64,000 nucleotides of DNA from Xanthobacter aminoxidans. GTDB taxonomy: Bacteria > Pseudomonadota > Alphaproteobacteria > Rhizobiales > Xanthobacteraceae. Positions 25,536 through 34,272 of the stretch are shown here, piece after piece. Numbering within the stretch: position 1 is the first letter of the stretch; every line of letters begins with the position of its first letter. The notes beneath the pieces were generated by a model, which ran no database searches, had not been told where the DNA came from, and saw only the letters and a program-made list of their open reading frames with translations. Made by a program: the position numbers and the translations under genes. The DNA is taken from positions 248,001-312,000 of the forward strand of contig NZ_JAMJXC010000004.1 of NCBI RefSeq assembly GCF_023571765.1, written 5' to 3'.

Positions 25536-25612
25536 GCAGGTGTAGCTCAGTTGGTTAGAGCGCCGGTCTGTGGAACCGGAGGTCGGTGGTTCGAGCCCAC
25601 CCACCTGTACCA
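25536..25612 (+). tRNA. tRNA-His (GTG anticodon)
   Basis: A full cloverleaf folds from this sequence with encoded CCA. The acceptor stem GCAGGTG/CACCTGT pairs fully except for a G1:T72 wobble. The D arm is GCTC/GAGC, the anticodon stem CCGGT/ACCGG with loop CTGTGGA, so the anticodon GTG is at 25570-25572. The T arm is GGTGG/CCACC with loop TTCGAGC. Position 73 is A, and there is no encoded G at -1 able to pair with C73. That is the atypical alphaproteobacterial form of tRNA-His. Confidence 0.95.
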
Positions 25613-25724
25613 TTCAGGCACTCCTGCTCCCCAAACGCCTTAGTCTTCACGCCAGACGCGGCAACGCGAGGCTTGGTCGTGTGCGCTTCGGCGCGCGCTC
25701 CGCCAGCATGCGCGAAGAAAGCTG

Positions 25725-25754
25725 TTGCGTGAAATGTATGCTTGATCCTACATT
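25725..25754 (+). promoter_or_regulatory. Candidate promoter/operator of the GntR gene
   Basis: An AT-rich island contains TTGCGT (25725-25730) and TACATT (25749-25754) 18 bases apart, which could be -35 and -10 elements. The same stretch holds the inverted repeat AATGTA (25733-25738) and TACATT (25749-25754), a possible regulator site for autoregulation. It lies 70 bases upstream of the GntR start. Confidence 0.3.
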
Positions 25755-25824
25755 CATATAAAGCCGGCCTGAAGTACGCTTCGGACGGGTTCCAGCGCCA
25801 ATGTTCGCGCCAGGGTTACGCCCC

Positions 25825-26646
25825 ATGTCCGAGACGTTGACCAGCGTTGCCGCACTGGACGCCGAAGGGCCTTTCCCGCCCCTCGATCGCGCCTCCCCTT
25901 TGCCGCTCTACGCCCAGATCAAGCAGCGGCTCATCGGCCTGATCCTCAAGTGGGACCAGGGCGACCGGCGCTTCTTTTCGGATGAGCAGCTCTGCGCCAT
26001 GTTCTCGGTCAGCCGGGACACCGCGCGGCAGGCGGTGGCGGAACTGGTGCAGGAGGGCCTGCTCACCCGCAGCCGCGGCCTCGGCACGTTCGTCTCCGTG
26101 CGCAAGCTGGAAGAGCGCTTCAATCCGGGCATGGACTTCCTGAACCAGTGGGCCGCTACCGGCATGCCCATGCAGGCCACCGTGCTCGCCTTCGAGCGCA
26201 TCGCGGCCGACGAGACCATCGCCGCGAGCCTCGAGACCGAAGTCGGCGCGCCGGTCCTGTTCATCAAGCGCCTGCGGGCCGCGGCGCGCGTGCCGCTCGC
26301 CATCGACTATCGCTATCTGCCGGCCGACCTCACCGCCGACTGGACGGAAGAGGCGGTGCATGGCTCGCCGCTCCACCGCCTGTGGCAGAGCGTCGATCTC
26401 AAGGCGGGTGACTTCACCATCGAGGCCGGCGTCGCCGGGCCGGAGGAGGTGGAATATCTGCACCTCTCCAAGGGCGCACCGGTGCTGATCCGCACCCTGA
26501 GCTATCGCGACGCCACGGGCCGCCTTGCCCTGTCCGGCCACACGGTGCACCGCGCCGATCTCGTGCGCTATTCGCTCAGCGTTCCCCTTTCGCGCGACGG
26601 CGCGCCGCCGGCCGAGATGGACCGCAGCGGCGTCCACGACGACTGA
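25825..26646 (+). CDS. GntR-family regulator, HutC/UTRA subfamily
   Basis: Transcription factor of 273 residues from the ATG at 25825; an in-frame ATG at 25801 would add eight residues. The N-terminal 75 residues are a winged helix (LPLYAQIKQRLIGLI, then SVSRDTARQAVAELVQEGLLTRSRGLGTFV). The rest is a UTRA effector-binding domain with PVLFIKRLRAAARVPLAIDYRYLP. HutC-type members bind a small effector, often a catabolic intermediate such as urocanate or an amino sugar. It is the first gene of a long plus-strand run of transport and catabolic genes and is the probable local regulator. Confidence 0.88.
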   Translation: MSETLTSVAALDAEGPFPPLDRASPLPLYAQIKQRLIGLILKWDQGDRRFFSDEQLCAMFSVSRDTARQAVAELVQEGLLTRSRGLGTFVSVRKLEERFNPGMDFLNQWAATGMPMQATVLAFERIAADETIAASLETEVGAPVLFIKRLRAAARVPLAIDYRYLPADLTADWTEEAVHGSPLHRLWQSVDLKAGDFTIEAGVAGPEEVEYLHLSKGAPVLIRTLSYRDATGRLALSGHTVHRADLVRYSLSVPLSRDGAPPAEMDRSGVHDD

Positions 26647-26703
26647 CCGCCGCGCCCGCCGCCGTTTCCGCTCCGGGCATGGCGTCCGGGGCACCGTGAA
26701 CAA

Positions 26704-26719
26704 GGCGCGAAAAAGCGCC
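26704..26719 (+). promoter_or_regulatory. Stem-loop before the solute-binding protein gene
   Basis: GGCGC (26704-26708) and GCGCC (26715-26719) enclose a six-base loop GAAAAA and sit just before the AGAGGAGG ribosome site at 26725-26732. It could protect the message or modulate translation of the solute-binding protein gene; no function is proven. Confidence 0.35.
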
Positions 26720-26738
26720 CTTCCAGAGGAGGCCAGAA

Positions 26739-27929
26739 GTGCAGTTCGGACGACGCAGCTTCCTGAAGATGGTGCCCGCCGCCGCCCTCACGGCCACCGG
26801 CACCGGGACCGTGGCAGGCCTCTGGAGCAGCGCCGCCCGCGCCGCCGAGCCGCTGCGCGTGGGCTCCATCCTCTCCGTGACCGGCCCGGCGGCCTTCCTC
26901 GGCGAGGACATGAAAGCGGGCCTCGAACTCGCGGTGGACGAGTTCAATGCCGCCGGCGGCATGGGCGGCCGCAAGATCGAGTGGACCTATTACGACGCCG
27001 AGAGCCAGACCCAGAAAGGCATCACTGCCACGCGCCGGCTCATCAGCCAGGACAAGGTGGAAGTGATCCTGAGCGGCGGCAACATGAGCGGCATCGCGCT
27101 CGCCATGGCGCCCATCACCAATGCCGCCAAGGTGCCCTTCATCTCGTCGGAGGGCGCGCTCGCCATCGTCACGCCGGTGGCGGAGCGCCAGTATGTGTTC
27201 AAGAGCACGGTAGACGATGGCGACGTGCTGGAGCGCATCGCCGACTATCTCGACAAGAAGAAGATCAAGAAGGTGGCGCTCATCGCCGATACGTCGGGCT
27301 TCGGCCAGGGCGCGGTGGGGCAGATGAAGATCGTCGGGCCGAAGCGCGGCCTCGATGTGATGTATGAATCCTTCGCCCCCTCCGACACCGACATGATGCC
27401 CCAGCTGACCCGCATCCGCGATGCCGGCGCCGAGGCCATCATCTGCTGGACGGTGACGCCCGCCGGTGTCGTCTTCCTCAAGCAGGCGCAGCAATTGGGC
27501 CTCGATAAGAAGACGCTGATCCACAGCTACGGCTTCGTCTCGGCAGACTACATGAAGCTCGCCGGCGACGCCGCCAACACCCTGCTCCTCGCCAGCCTCA
27601 AGCTGCCCGTGGGCGACCAACTGCCGGACAGCGACCCGCTCAAGGCCGGCATCCTCAAGCTGATGAAGGCCTATGAGGCCCGCTTCAAGCGCCCCGCCAG
27701 CATCTATGCGGCGGAATCCTACGACGCGGCGCTGCTCGCCCGCGAGGCGCTGAAAAAGGTGGGGGGCGATGTCTCCAAGCTCACCCAGGGCATGGAGCAG
27801 ATCAAGGATTTCCCCGGCATCTCCGGCGTCTTCACCTTCTCGGCGGAGCGCCATTCGGGGCTCTCGAAGCAGGACATCGTGCTGGTCAACTGGCGGGACG
27901 GCCGCTTCAACCTCGCCGACTACGCCTGA
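26739..27929 (+). CDS. ABC solute-binding protein, branched-chain amino-acid type, Tat-exported
   Basis: Periplasmic ligand-binding protein of 396 residues, type I fold of the LivJ group. It starts at GTG, 6 bases after AGAGGAGG. The signal peptide carries the twin-arginine pattern RRSFLK at residues 5-10, a hydrophobic stretch and an ARAAEP cleavage region near residue 36. The mature part shows SILSVTGPAAFLGEDMKAG and the ligand-pocket segment SGGNMSGIALAMAP. Members of this family in catabolic clusters bind amino acids, amides or aromatic compounds. It is separated from the LivHMGF genes by the two di-iron protein genes, an unusual order. Confidence 0.9.
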   Translation: MQFGRRSFLKMVPAAALTATGTGTVAGLWSSAARAAEPLRVGSILSVTGPAAFLGEDMKAGLELAVDEFNAAGGMGGRKIEWTYYDAESQTQKGITATRRLISQDKVEVILSGGNMSGIALAMAPITNAAKVPFISSEGALAIVTPVAERQYVFKSTVDDGDVLERIADYLDKKKIKKVALIADTSGFGQGAVGQMKIVGPKRGLDVMYESFAPSDTDMMPQLTRIRDAGAEAIICWTVTPAGVVFLKQAQQLGLDKKTLIHSYGFVSADYMKLAGDAANTLLLASLKLPVGDQLPDSDPLKAGILKLMKAYEARFKRPASIYAAESYDAALLAREALKKVGGDVSKLTQGMEQIKDFPGISGVFTFSAERHSGLSKQDIVLVNWRDGRFNLADYA

Positions 27930-27957
27930 CGGGAACCATCAACGGGAGGAAACAGCC

Positions 27958-28911
27958 ATGGCCCTTTCGCGAGACATGTCCGCCGAGCAGGCGTTCGAGG
28001 TGGTCCAGACGCTGCTGGACGCCCCGGAGGACCGCTTTCCGCTGACCTTCAATTCGGACCTGCCGCGCATCCGCGAGCTGTTCCACGCGGCGACGCGGAA
28101 CCAGTGGGACCCCAAGACCGACGTGGACTGGGACCAGCTCGATCCGTCCAAGTACACCGATGAGCAGCGCTACGCCGCCCGGCTCTACTGGAGCCGGCGG
28201 GCGTGGAGCGAGTACGGCGCCATCTCCGAAAGCCCGGCGCTGCAGGTGCGTTTCGGGGTGGAGAACCGCCCCTCCGACATGCAGCTCTTCTTTACCATCC
28301 GCTCGCAGGAGGAGGCGCGCCACGCCGAGGCGTGCCACGCCATGGCGGAGAAGCTCGGCGGCTATATCGAGAAGCCGGTGCAGCAGCTGTTCGAGGGTTC
28401 GGTCTCCACCCACGGCGTGCGCCGCGCCGCGCTCAATGCGGACGTGCCGCTGGAGGGCATCATCGCCGCCCTCGTCTGCACGGCCGAAGAGATCGCCTTC
28501 GACGTGTTCAAGCACCTGAACGACGTCACCCATGATCCCGTCGCCAAGCAGATCGTGCGCTACATCATGCGCGACGAGAGCCGGCACTGCGCCTTCGGCT
28601 GGTACTTCCTCGAAGCCATCTGCGAGCAGCTCACCCCAGAGCAGAAGAAGATGATCGAGGATGCCGTCATCACCATGATGGAGAAGGTGGAGCTGAACGG
28701 CTACCACAGCGCGTGGCTGGCGCCGGAGAACCCGGCCTCCAACGCCGAGGTGGAAGCCGATCGCATCACCTACGAGGCGGGCCTCGGCTCCACCGTGGAA
28801 GAGGTGGAGAAGCCGGTGTTCATCGCCACCGTGCAGCGCATCCGCGAGCAGATGCGGGCGCTGGGCATCGAGCTGCCCCCGTTCACGCATTCCAAGCTCG
28901 GGACCATCTGA
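27958..28911 (+). CDS. Ferritin-like di-iron protein A
   Basis: Predicted oxygenase-like protein of 317 residues, predominantly helical, cytoplasmic. The start ATG follows a GGGAGGAAACAGCC ribosome site. Candidate di-iron ligands follow the four-helix pattern: Glu85 or Glu91, an E-x-x-H pair at Glu119-His122 (QEEARHAE), Glu177 or Glu178, and a second E-x-x-H at Glu207-His210 (RDESRHCAFGW). The double E-x-x-H pattern is shared by ribonucleotide reductase R2, fatty-acid desaturases and N-oxygenases of the AurF type. The W-x-P-x-x-D-V-D-W box near residue 50-58 is also found in the paralogue. The exact reaction is not known. Its gene follows the binding-protein gene by 28 bases. Confidence 0.75.
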   Translation: MALSRDMSAEQAFEVVQTLLDAPEDRFPLTFNSDLPRIRELFHAATRNQWDPKTDVDWDQLDPSKYTDEQRYAARLYWSRRAWSEYGAISESPALQVRFGVENRPSDMQLFFTIRSQEEARHAEACHAMAEKLGGYIEKPVQQLFEGSVSTHGVRRAALNADVPLEGIIAALVCTAEEIAFDVFKHLNDVTHDPVAKQIVRYIMRDESRHCAFGWYFLEAICEQLTPEQKKMIEDAVITMMEKVELNGYHSAWLAPENPASNAEVEADRITYEAGLGSTVEEVEKPVFIATVQRIREQMRALGIELPPFTHSKLGTI

Positions 28912-28912
28912 C

Positions 28913-29848
28913 ATGCCGCTCCACGCCACGCGGGCCGAGCCCTCCCTGCCGCCGGTGCGGCTGCTGGTCGAGCGGCGCTTTCCGCTCGAGATGAACGTTA
29001 CGCTGCCGGACATCCGCGCCCTCTACGACACGGGCAAGGCCGGCCGCTGGAACCCGCACCGCGACGTGGACTGGAGCGCGCTCAAGCCGGAGAGCTATCC
29101 GGACGCGGTGCGCGCCGCCGCCCGCCGCACCTGGAGCCGGCGGGTCTGGACCGAGGCTACCGGCCTGACCGAGACGCCGGCCCTCATCGTTCGCTTCTGC
29201 ATGGAGGTGGGCCGGGAGATCGACCCGAAATTCTATCTCACCACTCGCAACACCGAAGAGGCGTGGCACGTCGAGTGCTACGACCGGATCGCGGAGGGCT
29301 TCGGCGGTCGCCTCGCCCGCCCCGCCGCCAAGGCCTATGAGGCGGTGTTCAATCGCCACCTGCATCGCCGGGTGATGGATGCGAGCCAGTTGCTCGACGC
29401 CTATGTGGCGGCCCACGCCGCCTTCGAGGATGGGCTGGAACTGGAACTGGCCAAGGCCTGGCGCGCGGCGGCGACCAACCCAGCCGTGCAGTCCGTGCTC
29501 GACCATGTCATCGCCGACAAGGAGCGCCACGCCGCCTTCGGCTGGCTCTATCTCGCCGCGAAGGCGGAGGGCTGGAGCAAGGAGGCACGCGAGACCATCG
29601 CCACCGAGCTGTCAGACTATGTGCGGGACGTGGTGCTGAAGGGCTATCACTGCCCCTGGCTCGCACCGGAGCACGCCGCGGCCGAGGCGGAAGCCGACGC
29701 GATCACCGCCGAGGCCGGCCTCGGCGGCGCGCCGCGCGGGGCGGAGGAGGATGCGCTCGCGACGTTCGCCGGCAACGCCCGTGCCCGCCTCGCGGAACTC
29801 GGGGTGATGGTGCCCCTGTTCGAGACCAACCGCATGCGCAGTTTCTGA
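28913..29848 (+). CDS. Ferritin-like di-iron protein B, paralogue with altered ligand
   Basis: Paralogue of the protein at 27958, 311 residues, starting one base after its stop. It shares the WNPHRDVDW box, the first E-x-x-H pair (Glu116-His119 in EEAWHVE) and Glu172. In the last metal-binding helix the aligned segment reads ADKERHAAFGW, so the position of Glu207 in protein A is Lys203 here; Glu204 is one place away. It may therefore lack one iron ligand and act as a partner subunit, or use the neighbouring Glu. A downstream ATG at codon 27 is an alternative start. Co-translation with protein A is certain from spacing. Confidence 0.72.
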   Translation: MPLHATRAEPSLPPVRLLVERRFPLEMNVTLPDIRALYDTGKAGRWNPHRDVDWSALKPESYPDAVRAAARRTWSRRVWTEATGLTETPALIVRFCMEVGREIDPKFYLTTRNTEEAWHVECYDRIAEGFGGRLARPAAKAYEAVFNRHLHRRVMDASQLLDAYVAAHAAFEDGLELELAKAWRAAATNPAVQSVLDHVIADKERHAAFGWLYLAAKAEGWSKEARETIATELSDYVRDVVLKGYHCPWLAPEHAAAEAEADAITAEAGLGGAPRGAEEDALATFAGNARARLAELGVMVPLFETNRMRSF

Positions 29849-29850
29849 TC

Positions 29851-29872
29851 CCTCGGACGTCTCGTTCCGAGG
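29851..29872 (+). terminator. Intercistronic stem-loop
   Basis: CCTCGGA (29851-29857) and TCCGAGG (29866-29872) form a perfect 7-base stem with an 8-base loop directly after the stop of di-iron protein B. No T-tract follows. It could reduce read-through into the permease genes or stabilise the upstream message. Confidence 0.35.
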
Positions 29873-30029
29873 AAACGGGCGGGCCTTGTGCCTGACCCGG
29901 ACCTGTCCCGGCCGTCCGCGCCCATCGGGGGGAAGCCCTGATCCTTCCGGAGCGCGGCGGCCGGGACTTTCATCCCCTCCCCGGAGGGATATTCACCCAG
30001 AGAGCTGCCAAAGGCCGCCCTTCACAGCC

Positions 30030-30911
30030 ATGCAGACCACAACCGCCCTCCTCCAGGTCCTGTCATCCGGCATCGGCACGGGCGCCGTCTATGCGCTGGT
30101 GGCGCTCGGCTTCAACGTGGTCTTCAAGAGCACGGGCGCGATGAATTTCGCGCAGGGCGAATGGGTGGTGATGGGCGGCATGGTCACAGCCCTCCTCATC
30201 GGCACCTTTTCCAGCGTGGGTCTCGCGGTGGTGGCGGCGGTGGTGCTGGTGGGCGTGGTGGGGCTCCTCTCCGAGCGCCTCACGGTGCAGCCCCTGAAGC
30301 GGCCGGATGCCCTCGTCATCACCCTCGTCACCATCGGACTCTCCATCGTCAGCCGCAGCCTCGTGATGTTGGTGCTGGGCAAGAAGCCGGTGGGCTATGC
30401 CGGCTTCTCCGGCAACACCGCGCTCTCCTTCGGCGGGGTGAGCATCCAGAGCCAGACGCTGTGGATCATCGCCATCACCCTCGCCTTCCTTGTGGTGATG
30501 CACGCCTTCTTCGAGCGCACCATCCTCGGCAAGGCGCTGCGCGCGGCGGCGGCGGACCGGGAGGCGGCGGCCATCGTGGGCGTGAATGTGGGAAGCACCG
30601 TGCTGCTCTCCTTCGGCATCGCGGCGCTGGCGGGAGCGCTCGCCGGGGCCATCGTCACGCCCCTCACCCTCGCTTCCTACGACCAGGGCGCCATATTCGG
30701 CTTCAAGGGCTTCAGCGCCGCCATGCTGGGCGGGCTCGGCAGCCTGCCGGGCGCCGTGGTGGGTGGGCTGGCGCTGGGGCTCCTGGAGGCGTTCGGCAGC
30801 TTCTACATCTCGTCCGATTTCAAGGATGCCATCGCATTTGCCGTGCTGCTGCTCATCCTGTTCGTGCGCCCCTCCGGCCTGCTCGGCCGGGCCGACATCG
30901 TGAAGGTGTGA
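30030..30911 (+). CDS. livH: ABC branched-chain amino-acid permease LivH
   Basis: Inner-membrane permease of 293 residues with about eight membrane helices. Family features are the GIGTGAVYALVALGFNVVFKSTG start, the FAQGEWVVMGG segment, and the cytosolic coupling loop with LRAAAADREAAAIVGVN. The ATG at 30030 is chosen, since frame extension upstream reads through non-coding sequence. No clear ribosome site is visible. It pairs with LivM (4 bases between) to form the membrane channel. Confidence 0.9.
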   Translation: MQTTTALLQVLSSGIGTGAVYALVALGFNVVFKSTGAMNFAQGEWVVMGGMVTALLIGTFSSVGLAVVAAVVLVGVVGLLSERLTVQPLKRPDALVITLVTIGLSIVSRSLVMLVLGKKPVGYAGFSGNTALSFGGVSIQSQTLWIIAITLAFLVVMHAFFERTILGKALRAAAADREAAAIVGVNVGSTVLLSFGIAALAGALAGAIVTPLTLASYDQGAIFGFKGFSAAMLGGLGSLPGAVVGGLALGLLEAFGSFYISSDFKDAIAFAVLLLILFVRPSGLLGRADIVKV

Positions 30912-30915
30912 GGCC

Positions 30916-31917
30916 ATGGCGAGCATCGAGGCGAAGACCGGACCGATGACCCACAGCCGCCTGCCCCAGCGCGGCCTCTCCCGCCATGCCCGCCTCGCCT
31001 TGGTGTGGCTGGCGCTGGCGGCGGTGCCCTTCGTGGTGCCCAATGCCTACTGGATCTCGCTCGCCAACCTCGCCCTCATCAATCTGGTGCTGATCGCCTC
31101 CCTCAACCTGCTGATGGGCTATGGCGGCCAGATCTCCCTCGCCCACGCCGGCTTCTTCGGCCTGGGAGCCTATGCGAGCGGCATCCTGAATGTGCGCTAC
31201 GGCGTGCCACCCTGGGCCGGGCTGCCGGCGGCCGCCGTCGTCGCCGGCCTTGGTGCGCTTCTCATCGGCATTCCGGCGTTGCGGCTGCGCGGGCACTATC
31301 TCGCCATGGCGACGCTGGGGTGGAACGCCATCCTCGTCGTCTTTTTCACCCAATTGGTGGGGTTCACCGGCGGGCCCAACGGCCTCCTCGGAGTCGAGCC
31401 TTTCTCGATCTTCGGCCATGCGCTGGACACCGAGGCGAAGGCCTTCCCGCTGGCGTGGGCAGTGGCCTTCTTCGTGATGCTCGCCATCTCCAATCTTCTC
31501 GCCTCGCGCATCGGCCGCAGCATTCGCGCGGTGGCGACCAACGAGCTGGGCGCGCAATCGCTGGGCATCGACAGCTTCCGGACCAAGCTCGCCGTGTTCG
31601 TGCTCAGCGCTGGCATGGCCGGCATCGCCGGCAGCCTCTATGTCCACATCAACCAGTATGCCTCGCCGGAGACCTTCGGCATCGCGCCCTCCATCATGCT
31701 CCTCGTGATGGTCGCCATCGGCGGGGCGGGCACCTTCTACGGGCCGATGCTGGGCGCGCTGATCTACACCGCCGTGCCGCAGATCCTGCTCGATTATGAG
31801 GATGCCGAGCTGATGCTGTTCGGCCTCGGCCTTCTGGTGGTGCTGATCCTCTTCCCGCGCGGCCTCGCAGGCATCCCCGCGGCACTGACCGGCCTTGTGC
31901 GCAGGAGGCGGGCATGA
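30916..31917 (+). CDS. livM: ABC branched-chain amino-acid permease LivM
   Basis: Second permease subunit, 333 residues, with about ten membrane helices. Signature segments are NLLMGYGGQISLAHAGFFGLGAY, ALRLRGHYLAMATLG and the coupling loop IRAVATNELGAQSLGID. Its stop overlaps the livG start in an ATGA, so the two are translationally coupled. Confidence 0.9.
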   Translation: MASIEAKTGPMTHSRLPQRGLSRHARLALVWLALAAVPFVVPNAYWISLANLALINLVLIASLNLLMGYGGQISLAHAGFFGLGAYASGILNVRYGVPPWAGLPAAAVVAGLGALLIGIPALRLRGHYLAMATLGWNAILVVFFTQLVGFTGGPNGLLGVEPFSIFGHALDTEAKAFPLAWAVAFFVMLAISNLLASRIGRSIRAVATNELGAQSLGIDSFRTKLAVFVLSAGMAGIAGSLYVHINQYASPETFGIAPSIMLLVMVAIGGAGTFYGPMLGALIYTAVPQILLDYEDAELMLFGLGLLVVLILFPRGLAGIPAALTGLVRRRRA

Positions 31918-32705
31918 ACACGCCGCGCAGGACCGACGATCTTCTGGAGGTGGAAAACCTCACCTGCCGCTTCGCCGGCGTCACCGCCGTGGACGACCTC
32001 TCCTTCCGCGTGAAGGCCGGGGAGATCAAGGCGGTGATCGGCCCCAACGGCGCCGGCAAGTCCACGCTGTTCAACATGATCGCCGGCGTCACCCGCCCCA
32101 CCGACGGCACTATCAAGTTCGACGGCGCGCGCATCGACCGCCTGCCGACCCACGCGCGCGCCCGCCGGGGCATCGCCCGCACCTTCCAGAACCTGCAGAT
32201 CTTCCGCGAGATGAGCGTGCTGGAAAACGTGATGGTGGGCCGCCATCTGCGCGGCCGCACCACCACCCTGTCCGGCCTCCTCCACCTCCCGTCCGTGGGC
32301 GCTGAGGAGCGGGCGATGGAGGCCGCCGCCATGGCCCTGCTGGAGCGCTTCGGCCTCGCCGCCAAGGCCCATGCGCCGGCGGGGTCACTGGCCTTCGGGC
32401 AGATGAAGGTGCTGGAGCTGGCGCGCGCCCTCGCCTCCGAGCCGCGCTTGCTGCTGCTGGACGAGCCCGCCGCCGGCCTGCCCCACGCCGAGGCGGACAA
32501 GATGGCCGAGACTATCCGCGACCTGAACCGCGACGGCATGACCGTGCTGCTGGTGGAGCACAACATGCGCATGGTCATGTCGCTCTCCCACGACATTCTG
32601 GTGCTCAACAACGGCCGGCGCATCGCCGAGGGCACGGCGGAAGACGTCCGTCGCCACCCGGAGGTGCTCTCCGCCTATCTCGGTGAGGAGGCGGCCGATG
32701 CTTGA
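31914..32705 (+). CDS. livG: ABC transporter ATP-binding protein LivG
   Basis: First ATPase of the importer, 263 residues. Walker A is GPNGAGKST near residue 43, the Q loop is in FQNLQ, the signature is the family-typical degenerate AGSLAFGQMK and Walker B is LLLLDEPAAGL. The end shows the C-terminal LAYLGEE-like region usual for LivG. It overlaps livM by four bases and livF by eight. Confidence 0.92.
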   Translation: MNTPRRTDDLLEVENLTCRFAGVTAVDDLSFRVKAGEIKAVIGPNGAGKSTLFNMIAGVTRPTDGTIKFDGARIDRLPTHARARRGIARTFQNLQIFREMSVLENVMVGRHLRGRTTTLSGLLHLPSVGAEERAMEAAAMALLERFGLAAKAHAPAGSLAFGQMKVLELARALASEPRLLLLDEPAAGLPHAEADKMAETIRDLNRDGMTVLLVEHNMRMVMSLSHDILVLNNGRRIAEGTAEDVRRHPEVLSAYLGEEAADA

Positions 32706-33411
32706 GGTGGAAGGCCTCGTCGCCGGCTATGGCGGCACCGAAATTCTGCACGCGGTTTCCCTGAAGGTGGCGCACGGCCAGTCCGTCTGCCTCATCGGCG
32801 CCAACGGCGCGGGCAAGACCACCCTGCTGCGCACCCTCGCCGGCCTCATCCGCCCCACGGCGGGGCGCATTTTCTTCGACGGGGCGGACATCACCAACCT
32901 CTCCACCTCGGCCCGGCTGTCGCGCGGGCTGGCGCTGGTGCCGGAGGGGCGCCGGGTATTCGCGCCCATGACGGTGGAGGAGAATCTGGAGATGGGCGCC
33001 TTCCGCCGGCTGTGGCCGCGCCGGGCGCAGGGCGTCGCCAGTGACCGCGACATGGTGTTCGCGCTCTTCCCGCGCCTCGCCGAGCGGCGGCGGCAGGCGG
33101 CGGGACTGCTCTCCGGCGGCGAGCAGCAGATGCTCGCCATCGGCCGCGCCCTCATGGGCCGCCCGCGCCTCCTGCTGTTGGACGAGCCCTCCATGGGCCT
33201 CGCCCCAAAAGTGGTGCAGGAGATTTTCGCCACCATCCGCCGCCTGAATGCCGAGGGCATGTCCCTCCTCATCGCCGAGCAGAATGCGAGCATGGCTCTG
33301 CGCAGCGCCGCCCACGGCTATGTCCTCGCCGAGGGGGCCGTCGTGCGCGACGGCGCAGGCGCCGACCTGCTCCATGACGACGGCGTGCGCGCCGCCTATC
33401 TCGGCCTGTGA
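32698..33411 (+). CDS. livF: ABC transporter ATP-binding protein LivF
   Basis: Second ATPase, 237 residues. Walker A is GANGAGKTT, the signature LLSGGEQQM and Walker B LLLLDEPSMGL. The ATG at 32698 is chosen because GAGGAGG lies just before it; a GTG 15 bases upstream overlaps that site. It completes a full LivHMGF importer with the binding protein at 26739. Confidence 0.92.
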   Translation: MLEVEGLVAGYGGTEILHAVSLKVAHGQSVCLIGANGAGKTTLLRTLAGLIRPTAGRIFFDGADITNLSTSARLSRGLALVPEGRRVFAPMTVEENLEMGAFRRLWPRRAQGVASDRDMVFALFPRLAERRRQAAGLLSGGEQQMLAIGRALMGRPRLLLLDEPSMGLAPKVVQEIFATIRRLNAEGMSLLIAEQNASMALRSAAHGYVLAEGAVVRDGAGADLLHDDGVRAAYLGL

Positions 33412-33426
33412 GTTTTCGGAAATCCC

Positions 33427-34272
33427 ATGCCGCATACCCTCATCGATCCCGCGCTCGAAGCCGAATACGCCCTGCGCCGTCGGCATCCCGAGCGCGAGAG
33501 CGTCTATGACGGCCATCGCCGCCTCGGCGCCGCGCTGCGCGCCACCGGCGGCTGGCGGCTCGACCAGCGTTACGGGCCGGGGCCGCGCTGCCTGCTGGAT
33601 GTCTTCCCGGCGGGCGAAGGGGCGCCGGTGCTGTTCTTCATCCATGGCGGCTACTGGCGGGCGCTGGACAAATCCGATGTCTCCTTCATCGCCGGCCCCT
33701 GCCTGGCCTCAGGGGTGACGCTGGTGGCGCCGGGCTATGACCTCGCGCCGGGCGTGCGCGTCGCCGACATCGTGGACGAGATGCGGCTCGCGTTGCGCTG
33801 GGTGGTGGAGAACCTTGCCCCCTCCCGCATCCTGATGGCCGGCCATTCGGCGGGCGGGCAGCTCGCTGCCATGCTGGCGCTCGATCAGGCGGAACGGGGC
33901 AACGGCCTCATCTGCGCCCTCGCCGGACTGTCCGGCGTGTATGACCTGCGCCCCCTGCGGCACACCTCCATCAATGCCGACCTCCGCCTCTCGGCCCCGG
34001 AAGCGGCGGCGATGAGCCCGCTGCTGCGTCTGGGCGACCTTCCACCCGGCGCGCGACTGATGCCGCTCTTGGCCGCCGTCGGGGGCGAGGAGACGGACGG
34101 CTTCAAGCGCTGGAGCCGCGATTTCGCCGAGCTGTGGGGCGCGCGCGGTGGCGCCGTGCAGCGCATGGAGCCGGCGCGCCGCAACCATTTCACCCTACTC
34201 GATCCCCTGGCCGATGGCGACGATCCGCTCACCCGCGCGATCCTCGCCCTCGCCCGCCCTCCGGAGGCCTGA
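33427..34272 (+). CDS. Alpha/beta-hydrolase, kynurenine formamidase-like
   Basis: Serine hydrolase of 281 residues. The oxyanion box HGGYW is at residues 73-77 and the nucleophile elbow GHSAGG contains Ser141; the C-terminal NHFTLLDPL holds the catalytic His. This set (HGGYW plus GHSAGG) is typical of arylformamidases such as kynurenine formamidase and related amide or ester hydrolases. Tryptophan-pathway neighbours (TDO, kynureninase) are missing, so a different N-acyl or ester substrate is likely. The gene follows livF by 15 bases and is immediately followed by the RidA-like gene. Confidence 0.8.
   Translation: MPHTLIDPALEAEYALRRRHPERESVYDGHRRLGAALRATGGWRLDQRYGPGPRCLLDVFPAGEGAPVLFFIHGGYWRALDKSDVSFIAGPCLASGVTLVAPGYDLAPGVRVADIVDEMRLALRWVVENLAPSRILMAGHSAGGQLAAMLALDQAERGNGLICALAGLSGVYDLRPLRHTSINADLRLSAPEAAAMSPLLRLGDLPPGARLMPLLAAVGGEETDGFKRWSRDFAELWGARGGAVQRMEPARRNHFTLLDPLADGDDPLTRAILALARPPEA

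Noticed and set aside
33427-34272. Calling the alpha/beta-hydrolase a true kynurenine formamidase (kynB)
   Set aside because: The HGGYW and GHSAGG motifs fit, but no tryptophan dioxygenase or kynureninase gene is near and the context is a transport operon, so the substrate is left open.
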